From the NCBI GenBank assembly GCA_013214985.1, contig JABSRY010000150.1:1-6302 (forward strand): a DNA stretch of 6,302 nt, read 5' to 3'. Below are positions 1 to 5,672 of this stretch, in pieces. Positions within the stretch are counted from its first letter, which is position 1. Every line of letters begins with the position of its first letter. The stretch comes from Hyphomicrobiales bacterium. GTDB lineage: Bacteria; Pseudomonadota; Alphaproteobacteria; Rhizobiales; OSC116. Made by a program: the position numbers and the translations under genes. The notes under the pieces were generated by a model, which was given only the letters and a program-made list of their open reading frames with translations, did no database searches and was not told the DNA's origin.

Positions 1-66
1 GTATCATAATCAATAGAGAATCTATTTAAATCAAAACGTCAACACAATATTCGGAGTTTCAAAGAC

Positions 67-357
67 TCAGAGTATAACGGCGGTCGCTCTTAATAACTCT
101 GCTTCTGTTTCTAAGGTAACAGGCAGGCTTCCGCTTTTTGCGGCCTCTGCAAGAAGCGTTAAATTGAGGGCAATTTTTGATTGGCCTAATTCACCTAGAA
201 TGTTCCCCAATGCAGTAAAATCCTTTATTGGAGCTTTGCCGCGTGATTTTGGCTTGGGCATATCTGCTGCAAGCACACGCCATTTAATATATGCAGAAAT
301 GGACATGCCTGCCGCTTTGGCAAAATTTTTCAACAAAACACGCTCGGATTCCGTCAC
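67..357 (-). CDS. MobC-like plasmid mobilization relaxosome protein, 5' end frameshifted
   Basis: MobC-type proteins are small DNA-binding accessory factors that help a relaxase nick the transfer origin of mobilizable plasmids and integrative elements. The readable part is 96 residues from a GTG. It shows the family pattern of a ribbon-helix-helix-like start (VTESERVLLKNFAKAAGMS, then ISAYIKWRVL), a basic linker (KPKSRGK), and the core DFTALGNILGELGQSKIALNLTLLAEAA. In-frame codons upstream of the GTG still read as protein (EQPTKRPAPISVR) and match the usual MobC leader, but meet a TGA at 409-411 without an ATG. A good ATG with ribosome binding site exists at 416 one base out of frame, so a single-base deletion in the AAA run near 406-409 is likely. 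The C-terminus (ATAVIL) stops about ten residues short of the usual MR..LM.ALG end. No relaxase gene is visible, although it would lie off the left edge if present. I read this as a degenerating mobile-element remnant. The family call is fairly sure; functionality is doubtful. Confidence 0.7.
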   Translation of the reverse strand: MTESERVLLKNFAKAAGMSISAYIKWRVLAADMPKPKSRGKAPIKDFTALGNILGELGQSKIALNLTLLAEAAKSGSLPVTLETEAELLRATAVIL

Positions 358-413
358 GCGGACAGAAATCGGGGCAGGGCGCTTTGTTGGTTGTTCAAGC
401 TTTACCTTTCAGG

Positions 414-427
414 CATAAAAAAACTCC
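414..427 (-). promoter_or_regulatory. Ribosome binding site and probable ancestral start of the mobC-like gene
   Basis: On the minus strand GGAG (427-424) is followed by seven T and then ATG (416-414), which is ideal Shine-Dalgarno spacing. The frame opened there reads only M-P-E-R before TAA. Adding one A to the GAAAG just downstream would instead give M-P-E-K-V-K-L-E-Q and run directly into the MobC reading frame. The position therefore identifies the original start and argues for a one-base lesion rather than for true initiation at the GTG at 357. Confidence 0.55.
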
Positions 428-692
428 GCTCGAGATGAATGGAATTTAGAGTGCACATTTATTGATTATTAATGGGTGGATTGCAGAACGGTTTTATGGC
501 TCAGGATTGTCCAATATTTTGCCAATCTGAATATTTTGCAATATGTGATTCCAATCGGATAATTCATCAAAAAGTTGACTTAGTGTTTTGCTGGATTTGA
601 TGCGTTCGGAAGGGCTACTTAAGTTCGCTTCAAGTGTGTCTAGGTGCACCAGAAACATCTGTTTAATATTCTACTGTCTAATTGGAGTTAAT
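417..692. other. Intergenic stretch between the mobC remnant and the HxlR gene
   Basis: Apart from the ribosome binding site at its left end and the weak 54-residue ORF, this AT-rich stretch shows no recognisable gene, RNA gene or terminator. No hairpin followed by a T run is visible after the HxlR stop at 693. A short perfect palindrome, GGTGCACC, occurs at 643-650; I attach no function to it. Confidence 0.5.
494..658 (-). CDS. Possible small hypothetical protein, 54 residues
   Basis: An ATG at 658 opens 54 codons ending in TAA at 494-496; an in-frame TAG at 671-673 bounds it upstream. The product is acidic, has no cysteine and no obvious membrane segment, and its second half (LSQLFDELSDWNHILQNIQIGKIL) could form amphipathic helix. 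It would begin 34 bases after the stop of the HxlR-type regulator on the same strand, so it could be the tail of that transcript. There is no convincing Shine-Dalgarno sequence, and I do not recognise a family. It may be a real small gene, a remnant of a longer one, or chance; the non-random-looking composition is the only positive evidence. Confidence 0.3.
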   Translation of the reverse strand: MFLVHLDTLEANLSSPSERIKSSKTLSQLFDELSDWNHILQNIQIGKILDNPEP

Positions 693-1442
693 TTAGGGAG
701 TGGGTATAATTCCGGATGATTTTAGAAATTCTTCTATATCTAACGGTGCAGGTGGTCTGGCGTAACCGGCGTGAGTGGAAAGCGCAAACCAGTATGGCAT
801 GGTATCAATAAGTGTTTTTGATCCTTGTAATTCAAGCAAGCCCGTATCTTGAACTTCTTGAAGTGAAATATCGCCCATCCAAAGGTGGGTCATGGTTTTC
901 AGGTCGGTCAATATGTATAAATCAACATCAAATCCTGGGTCTCTCAAACACAATTCGCTTTTTCCGTCTTGAAGCACCAGCCACCATTTATCAAATTCCC
1001 AATCATCCTTATTCAAGGCTGCGCCATCACTATATTCGAAAGCGATGTTATGCCGCCCTTCTGGGAATTTTTTTGGGTCGATCCGCAGACTTACATCCCA
1101 CATAATGAGATTTACGTCTAAGTCATCCTCAAATATTTTGTTACGAATCCATCGTTGTCCCCACGCGGCGAGCAAATATAAAACTGGTTTCAGCTCTAAA
1201 GCTGCGGGGGTGGCTATGTATATATAGCTATTTCCCTCTTTTATTCTATCGACCAAGCCAAAAGATTCGAATTCCTTCAAACGTTTCGATAATAGTGACG
1301 GGGACATGAGCGGCACGCCTTTTTGCAAATCGCTAAAACGTGTCACCCCTAAAGTGAGGTCTCGTAGCATCAAAAGCGACCAGCGGTTTGATAATATTTC
1401 GGCTGCGCGAGCCAGAGGGCAGTATTGTCCGTGTGTTCTCAT
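693..1442 (-). CDS. HxlR-family winged helix-turn-helix transcriptional regulator with C-terminal sensor-like domain
   Basis: A 249-residue DNA-binding regulator acting in the cytoplasm. Residues 1-105 are the HxlR wing-helix domain: HGQYCPLARAAEILSNRWSLLMLRDL (5-29), the TRFSDLQKGVPLMSPSLLSKRLKEFESFGLV recognition region (34-64) and the wing (65-78). Cys8 sits in the N-terminal YCPLA motif where redox-sensing HxlR proteins keep their reactive cysteine, so thiol, quinone or aldehyde sensing is plausible but not shown. Residues 106-230 form the extra domain found in a long HxlR subgroup (LIMWD, then LCLRDPGFDVDLYILTDLKTMTHLWMGD), which resembles an SCP2-like ligand pocket. I chose the ATG at 1442 because homologous sequence begins there; an in-frame TTG at 1460 would add only six residues. 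Neither has a good Shine-Dalgarno. The gene diverges from the FAD oxidase at 1573, its most likely target, with an inverted repeat between them. Confidence 0.9.
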   Translation of the reverse strand: MRTHGQYCPLARAAEILSNRWSLLMLRDLTLGVTRFSDLQKGVPLMSPSLLSKRLKEFESFGLVDRIKEGNSYIYIATPAALELKPVLYLLAAWGQRWIRNKIFEDDLDVNLIMWDVSLRIDPKKFPEGRHNIAFEYSDGAALNKDDWEFDKWWLVLQDGKSELCLRDPGFDVDLYILTDLKTMTHLWMGDISLQEVQDTGLLELQGSKTLIDTMPYWFALSTHAGYARPPAPLDIEEFLKSSGIIPTP

Positions 1443-1445
1443 GAT

Positions 1446-1474
1446 TTGAGCATATATCAATATGCAACTATAAA
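1446..1474 (+). promoter_or_regulatory. Sigma70-like promoter of the FAD oxidase gene
   Basis: TTGAGC (1446-1451) and TATAAA (1469-1474) are separated by exactly 17 bases, a good match to a vegetative promoter. The start point would fall near 1481, inside the inverted repeat at 1476-1496, giving a leader of about 90 bases before the ATG at 1573. The -35 element overlaps the first bases of the regulator gene's leader on the other strand. This rests on consensus matching only. Confidence 0.5.
1450..1465. repeat. 16-bp inverted repeat GCATAT-N4-ATATGC
   Basis: Perfect six-base arms with a four-base spacer lie just upstream of the regulator's ATG and between the -35 and -10 elements of the opposite-strand promoter. 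It could be a second operator or chance in AT-rich DNA; its arms do not match those of the repeat at 1476-1496. Confidence 0.3.
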
Positions 1475-1475
1475 G

Positions 1476-1496
1476 CTACTACATTTACAGTAGTAG
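1476..1496. promoter_or_regulatory. Probable HxlR operator (CTACTAC-N7-GTAGTAG)
   Basis: Two perfect seven-base arms are separated by seven bases (ATTTACA). The site lies in the divergent gap between the regulator and the FAD oxidase and covers the predicted start point of the oxidase promoter. The TACT...AGTA dyad resembles operators reported for YodB-type HxlR regulators. On the other strand TATAGT (1472-1467) could be the -10 of the regulator gene, which would put its -35 inside this operator, so one site could control both genes. The dyad is seen directly; the binding protein is inferred from position. Confidence 0.6.
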
Positions 1497-1572
1497 ACAT
1501 ATTCTAAGACTCGGCACAGGATTACTGCATGGAAGAAAAATAATAATTCAAAATGAAAATAAGGAATTCTCA

Positions 1573-2979
1573 ATGACCAATATAACCATTTCAGAAACTG
1601 CCCTTGCTGACTTTACCGCCCAATTGCACGGAAAATGCATAACTGATGTCTCGTCTGAATTTGACCAAGCTCGGTCTGTTTGGAACGCCAGTATTGATAA
1701 AAAACCTGCATTCATCGTCAGATGTATGGGGGTTGCAGATGTTATGCATTCTGTTCGATTTGCGCGCACTCATAAGCTTTTGGTCGCCGTTAGAGGTGGT
1801 GGGCATAATGTTGCCGGCAATGCAACTTGCGATGATGGCATGGTGATTGACCTTGGCCGTATGAATGCGGTGCATACCGATGTTTTAAATCAAAGCGTTC
1901 GGGTTGAGGGCGGGGCAACAATTGGCGATGTTGACCGAGAAACACAGTTATTTGGCCTTGCAGTTCCGTTAGGGATTGTATCCGAAACCGGCATTGGCGG
2001 CTTAACATTATGTGGTGGGCACAGTTGGCTAACCAGATTGCACGGGTTTGCATGCGACAACCTTATTTCTATGGATATCATCACGGCTGAGGGCGATTTG
2101 GTTACCGCAAGTGAAGCGCAAAACCCAGATTTATTATGGGCGTTAAAAGGCGGCGGCGGTAACTTTGGAATCGTTGTGTCGTTCAAATTCAAAGCCCACC
2201 AGATTGGCAATATGGTTACTTTTTGCGCGCCATTTTACCCGATGGAAAATGCAGCAGAAATTATGCGTTTTTGGCGTGATCATATGAAATCTGCTCCGGA
2301 TAAGTTTACCGGAAACTTCACGCTGTGGAGCATCCCAGCGCATGAAAATTTTCCACCTGATTTTCATGGTAAACCTGTGGCGATTCCTACCGGTGTTTAT
2401 TGCGGTCCTGAGGATGAGGCGATGGAATTCATTCAGCCATTAAGAGACTTAGGCGAACCTTTGTTTGATTTGAGCGGCCCCATTCCTTACGCGGCTGTGC
2501 AGCAAGCGTTTGACCCTTATTTTTCCAGCAAGGAAAAGCGGCTTAATTATTGGAAATCACTTTTTATGGATGAGTTGTCAAATGCATCTATTGACGCCAT
2601 TGTCGCCCGTGCGAAAAATCGTCCCGACCCTTGGACATTGATGGCGATACGACATTTAGGCGGACGCGGCAGTAGTTTTACGGCAAAGGATTCGCCACTA
2701 GGTGGTAGAGATGCCGACTTTTTGATGAGCATCGACACCTCGTGGACGGATTCTGCGAAATCGAGCGCAGCCATGAATTGGACGCAGGAGTTCTGGGACG
2801 AAATGGCCGAGGGCACCAGTGGACGTGCCTATTTGAATTTTTTAAGCCAAACTGACAATCATGAGAATTTGCTACGCGCATCTTATGGTGAAGATGTTTA
2901 CACCCGTCTGAAGTCCGTGAAAACCAAATATGATCCCAGCAATTTCTTTTCTTTAAATCAAAATATTCCACCGCAATGA
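1573..2979 (+). CDS. FAD-linked oxidase of the berberine bridge enzyme-like family
   Basis: A 468-residue flavoprotein oxidase or dehydrogenase. Residues 44-210 are the FAD-binding (PCMH-type) domain. It carries VRGGGHNVAG, whose His78 is the residue that binds FAD covalently in this family, then VIDLGRMNAV, EGGATIGDV, and GLAVPLGIVSETGIGGLTL, which contacts the flavin. The second covalent site, a cysteine in bicovalent members, is Val136 here, so single His linkage is expected. The C-terminal BBE domain ends in the typical RAYLNFLSQTD ... YGEDVYTRLKSVKTKYDPSNFFSLNQNI (418-465). Length and ends are normal, and there is no signal peptide, so the enzyme is cytoplasmic. Start: ATG at 1573, with AAGGAA (1561-1566) six bases upstream. 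Residues 146-151 read LCGGHS where LGGGxG is usual. The divergent HxlR gene and the intervening operator suggest redox- or substrate-induced expression. Family members oxidise alcohols, sugars, alkaloids or polyketides; the substrate is unknown. Confidence 0.92.
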   Translation: MTNITISETALADFTAQLHGKCITDVSSEFDQARSVWNASIDKKPAFIVRCMGVADVMHSVRFARTHKLLVAVRGGGHNVAGNATCDDGMVIDLGRMNAVHTDVLNQSVRVEGGATIGDVDRETQLFGLAVPLGIVSETGIGGLTLCGGHSWLTRLHGFACDNLISMDIITAEGDLVTASEAQNPDLLWALKGGGGNFGIVVSFKFKAHQIGNMVTFCAPFYPMENAAEIMRFWRDHMKSAPDKFTGNFTLWSIPAHENFPPDFHGKPVAIPTGVYCGPEDEAMEFIQPLRDLGEPLFDLSGPIPYAAVQQAFDPYFSSKEKRLNYWKSLFMDELSNASIDAIVARAKNRPDPWTLMAIRHLGGRGSSFTAKDSPLGGRDADFLMSIDTSWTDSAKSSAAMNWTQEFWDEMAEGTSGRAYLNFLSQTDNHENLLRASYGEDVYTRLKSVKTKYDPSNFFSLNQNIPPQ

Positions 2980-2996
2980 TCTCTTGCGTAGAGGGC

Positions 2997-3066
2997 ACTG
3001 GAAAAAAGTCAATTATCAAATTTATAAACATCAGATCTTATTAAATTGAAATTGACTCAATCCAGT
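2997..3066 (-). terminator. Long imperfect inverted repeat, candidate terminator of the amine oxidase transcript
   Basis: Outer arms ACTGGA (2997-3002) and TCCAGT (3061-3066) and inner arms AGTCAATT (3007-3014) and AATTGACT (3050-3057) are perfect complements. The sequence between them also pairs partly, centred near 3031. Read on the minus strand, the inner stem is followed directly by six T (3007-3002), as in an intrinsic terminator, although the stem is AT-rich and the loop long. It lies in the convergent gap, so it may stop transcription from one or both sides. Confidence 0.4.
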
Positions 3067-3082
3067 ACCCATTTTCATCATC

Positions 3083-3096
3083 AGTGGTGCACCACT
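3083..3096. repeat. 14-bp perfect palindrome AGTGGTGCACCACT
   Basis: A spacer-less perfect palindrome about 50 bases beyond the 3' end of the amine oxidase gene. It has no T run on either side, so it does not look like a terminator by itself. It could bind a dimeric protein or stabilise the 3' end of the minus-strand transcript. Function unknown. Confidence 0.45.
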
Positions 3097-3148
3097 TACC
3101 AAACATAATGAATATTACGTCGGCAAGCTGTTGCTTTGAGTGCGTACG

Positions 3149-4381
3149 TTACGAATAAGAGTTTCTTAGCGATGCAACGGCACGCTTAACGATGTCTTCG
3201 TCAGTTAGCTCTGATAACTCAATCGCGGGAGGGCCACCGTTAAAAGCTAGAATAATGGGCAAATCTAGGTATTTATACAGGTTGAGCCATTGATTAAAAT
3301 GTCCCCTTGGAAGCCCATTTTCTGGAGTGATGATCCAAGTCGCATCTTTGTCCCAGAAAGGTTCATCAAATAGCAGGTAGAGTTTATCGAGCGTGCCCAT
3401 CCCTAACCGTTCTATCGCTTGTCGTTTTTGCTTGGGTAATTCGGGTTCAAAAGTAACAATATTTCTTTTTAAAACGCCAAGCGGTAGTGTTATGATCACC
3501 GCATCAAAGGCATATTCTCCACCTGTGGCGTTAATTTTGACACCGCTCTGGCCATGCGAAACCATGGTAACTTTTGTTGATTTTTTAACCGTATAATTAC
3601 CCTCAAGCGTGCTAAGAATGCTTGCATATCCTGCGAGGAAAATTACTTCTTCACCTGCATATTCTTCTTCATCATTATATGCGTGTAGGTTAAGATCGCT
3701 GGTATCAGCGCCAGAGTCATGTTGTATCGATATTACGTTTTCGAGCCAATCGGGCGCATCCACATCTTCGATCAGTCGGCCATTATTACCTCGAATAATA
3801 TAACTTTCGTCCGTAATAAGTGTTTTTGCATGCGCCTGACGGGCTAGCTCTGTTATTGGGTTGTGGTTGACACCGTGAATCCAACTGGCCCCCATGTCTA
3901 ACGGAATATCTAAAGAATTATCGGTCCAGATACGCCCACCTATCCTGTCGCGGGCTTCAAAAACTGTCACTGATTTACCCGCATCAGCAAGTGTTTTTGC
4001 GGCCGCCAAGCCGCTGATACCCGCCCCAATCACCGCAATGTGAGTTGCGTCGGCGTTTTTGGTATTTTGAGAGTTTAAAACATCTTGCGCGGTCGAAATA
4101 CCGTTTTTATAGGCGCCATGTACAGTGCTGTTTTGCGTTGGGTGCACTGCCTCACCAGCAAAATAAACCCGCCCGTTAATTGGCGCACCCAAGGTCGCTC
4201 GATCGTCTTTAAGCGCACCTTTTGCATTATAGGAGTATGCCCCAAATGTGTGGGGGTCTTGGCTCCAATTCGTACGCAGATAGCCCTTTAACGGCGAAGC
4301 GGCAGCTTGAGCACCGCGCCAGGGCATAAAACTACCCGCTGCCCCCATGATTAACATTGTTAAAAATTCACGCCGTTTCAT
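3149..4381 (-). CDS. Tat-exported flavin amine oxidase-like protein with circularly permuted domain order
   Basis: A 410-residue FAD-dependent oxidoreductase of the flavin monoamine oxidase superfamily. Residues 1-28 are a twin-arginine signal (KRREFL, hydrophobic stretch, AQA-A cleavage), so it should fold with FAD inside and act in the periplasm. Residues 29-100 are the block that normally ends such enzymes: YLRTNWSQDPHTFGAYSY, then RVYFAGEAVHP and STVHGAYKNG. A hydrophilic linker (101-113) leads to the block that normally begins them: HIAVIGAGISGLAAAKTLADAG, FEARDRIGGRIWT and LDMGASWIHG (114-170). The middle and the normal pre-terminal part follow: VIITLPLGVLK, GMGTLDKLYLLFDEPFW with the conserved Lys333, and LTDEDIVKRAVASLR. 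The ORF stops at SYS, exactly before the moved block. The helical region between about 205 and 237 is far shorter than usual. ATG at 4381 gives a clean Tat signal; an in-frame TTG at 4393 is less likely. Substrate and activity are unknown. Confidence 0.85.
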   Translation of the reverse strand: MKRREFLTMLIMGAAGSFMPWRGAQAAASPLKGYLRTNWSQDPHTFGAYSYNAKGALKDDRATLGAPINGRVYFAGEAVHPTQNSTVHGAYKNGISTAQDVLNSQNTKNADATHIAVIGAGISGLAAAKTLADAGKSVTVFEARDRIGGRIWTDNSLDIPLDMGASWIHGVNHNPITELARQAHAKTLITDESYIIRGNNGRLIEDVDAPDWLENVISIQHDSGADTSDLNLHAYNDEEEYAGEEVIFLAGYASILSTLEGNYTVKKSTKVTMVSHGQSGVKINATGGEYAFDAVIITLPLGVLKRNIVTFEPELPKQKRQAIERLGMGTLDKLYLLFDEPFWDKDATWIITPENGLPRGHFNQWLNLYKYLDLPIILAFNGGPPAIELSELTDEDIVKRAVASLRNSYS

Positions 4382-4442
4382 TTTATTACCCAAAATCTGA
4401 TTGTCTGTCTCGTCAACTATGATGCAGCGAATAGTCTTTAAT

Positions 4443-4451
4443 ATTATAGCA
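4443..4451 (-). promoter_or_regulatory. Extended -10 promoter of the amine oxidase-like gene
   Basis: On the minus strand TG-C-TATAAT is a perfect -10 hexamer with the extended TGn motif. It would start transcription near 4436, giving a leader of about 55 bases before the ATG at 4381. No strong -35 is present, which fits an extended -10 promoter. It lies after the terminator of the upstream reductase gene, so this gene appears to be its own transcription unit. Confidence 0.5.
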
Positions 4452-4517
4452 TTTGAATTAACGATCAGAAAAGCAATAAAGTTAAGTAGGGCTATGTTTT
4501 AATGAAATATTTACAAT

Positions 4518-4559
4518 AAAACCTTAATTGGGCTCGAATGATAATTCGAACCCAATTAA
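4518..4559 (-). terminator. Intrinsic terminator after the SDR gene
   Basis: Arms 4559-4544 and 4539-4524 pair over 16 positions around a four-base loop. The only non-Watson-Crick position is a G-U pair in the minus-strand transcript. On the minus strand the stem is followed by GG and then TTTT (4521-4518). It starts 11 bases after the reductase stop, so it should end that transcript before the amine oxidase gene. Confidence 0.8.
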
Positions 4560-4570
4560 TCGATCAATAT

Positions 4571-5389
4571 CTAAAGGCCCATCTGAGCTTTCACGCCACC
4601 AATAAACGTTTCGTCATCACTTTTGTCTCTGTTTGCCATATATTCTACCGCATCGGCGCCAGCCGTGTAACGTAACTTGTCGCTATTATCAGTCACCGCA
4701 TCCCAAATCACCTCTGCAACCACAATCGGTTCAGATGCGTTATTTTCCATTGATTGCCCCATCATGGCCGACATAGCGTCGACAACTGGTTTATATTCGG
4801 TCATGTTTTCATCATTTACATAGTCCATTGAGCGACTTGCAAAGTCTGTCTTAATGGCACCAGGCTCAATAATTTTTACTTTAATACCCGCAGCTTCTAA
4901 CTCATAATGCATAGACTCAGATAGCCCTTCTACCGCAAATTTTGTGCTATGATATAACGATAATAGTGGGAATGTCATTTTACCCCCAATGGAGCTGACA
5001 TTGACTATTGTGCCAGCTTTAGCAGCTCGCATATGGGGTAGGACAGCTTTTGTTGCTGCAATTAAACCAATGACATTGGTATCAAATTGTCGCCTTACTG
5101 CATCCATCGAAAAAGCCTCAAGCGGGCCCACGGCACCATATCCCGCATTATTTAACAGCACATCGATTTTTCCAAACCGCTCAATGCCTTCTTTTACCGC
5201 GTTATGAATAGAGTTTTCATCGGTCACATCTAATCTTGTTACCAGAACATTGTCCAATTTAGTAAGCTCTGTTTCTTTATCAGGCGCACGCATAGTTGCA
5301 ATTACATTCCAACCCTTATTTTGAAATAGCTCTGCAGTAGCTCTGCCTATACCAGAGGATGCGCCTGTAATTAAAATCGTGTTGTTCAT
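4571..5389 (-). CDS. Classical short-chain dehydrogenase/reductase (SDR)
   Basis: A 272-residue cytoplasmic NAD(P)-dependent alcohol dehydrogenase or ketone/aldehyde reductase with a complete SDR signature. It has cofactor loop TGASSGIG (8-15), D54-V near the adenine, NNAG (80-83), Asn105, Ser133 in IVNVSS, Tyr146 and Lys150 in YHSTK, and the PGAIKTD segment (176-182). Arg34 at the end of the second strand (ATMRAPD) favours NADP(H). The closest named style is the 17beta-hydroxysteroid/retinol dehydrogenase-like group, but the substrate cannot be told. The ATG at 5389 follows AAGGAG (5400-5395) with a five-base gap, a strong ribosome binding site. The gene is monocistronic, with a hairpin terminator directly downstream, and is divergent from glcB across a 322-base control region. 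Length and motifs are normal; nothing suggests decay. Confidence 0.93.
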   Translation of the reverse strand: MNNTILITGASSGIGRATAELFQNKGWNVIATMRAPDKETELTKLDNVLVTRLDVTDENSIHNAVKEGIERFGKIDVLLNNAGYGAVGPLEAFSMDAVRRQFDTNVIGLIAATKAVLPHMRAAKAGTIVNVSSIGGKMTFPLLSLYHSTKFAVEGLSESMHYELEAAGIKVKIIEPGAIKTDFASRSMDYVNDENMTEYKPVVDAMSAMMGQSMENNASEPIVVAEVIWDAVTDNSDKLRYTAGADAVEYMANRDKSDDETFIGGVKAQMGL

Positions 5390-5550
5390 TATGTCTCCTT
5401 AAGTAAGTTGATAATTGCTTCAGTAACAAATTAGAGATGATAACCAAAAAACTTAATTTCAAGTATTTTTGTCTTATACTTTAAGATTAAACGCCCAAAT
5501 TTTGTTTTTTGAGAACACATAAATTTTTGTCAAAATGCGTGATGCTATTT

Positions 5551-5601
5551 CAATTTACATCAATTTACATCTTTACAATTGTTTACAGTAAATTATTTAC
5601 A
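5551..5601 (+). repeat. Array of TTTACA direct repeats
   Basis: TTTACA occurs at 5554, 5564, 5572, 5582 and 5596, and a sixth copy lies at 5656. The first two are part of an exact tandem 10-mer CAATTTACAT (5551-5560 and 5561-5570). The fourth is half of an odd palindrome, TTTAC-A-GTAAA (5582-5592). Spacings of 10, 8, 10 and 14 place most copies on one face of the helix, as for tandem-binding regulators of the OmpR/PhoB type. The repeats are seen directly; the binding factor is unknown. Confidence 0.65.
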
Positions 5602-5672
5602 TAAAAACCCAAAATTCATAAACTTCTTTGCTATTTGAGTGAATTTTGTTAATTATTTACAAAATAATAAGA

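Noticed and set aside
812..1105. Open frame on the plus strand opposite the HxlR gene
   Set aside because: It is the complement of a well-supported regulator; its translation has no family features and no ribosome binding site.
1443..1460. TTG start at 1460 for the HxlR regulator
   Set aside because: The ATG at 1442 begins where family similarity begins, and the extra six residues lie across the 16-bp inverted repeat with no better ribosome binding site.
2678..3031. 117-codon frame on the minus strand at the 3' end of the FAD oxidase
   Set aside because: It is antisense to the conserved BBE domain, with low-complexity, unfamily-like translation.
3083..3096. Palindrome AGTGGTGCACCACT as an intrinsic terminator
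   Set aside because: It has no loop and no T run on either strand.
4382..4393. TTG start at 4393 for the amine oxidase-like protein
   Set aside because: The ATG at 4381 gives a textbook Tat signal beginning MKRREFL; the longer form adds only four residues.
5505..5533. TTGACA on the minus strand as the -35 of the SDR promoter
   Set aside because: At 16-18 bases downstream there is only a poly-A stretch and no -10-like hexamer.
5551..5601. TTTACA repeats as a CRISPR array or replication iterons
   Set aside because: Repeats are too short and closely spaced for CRISPR, and there is no replication gene or other origin feature nearby.
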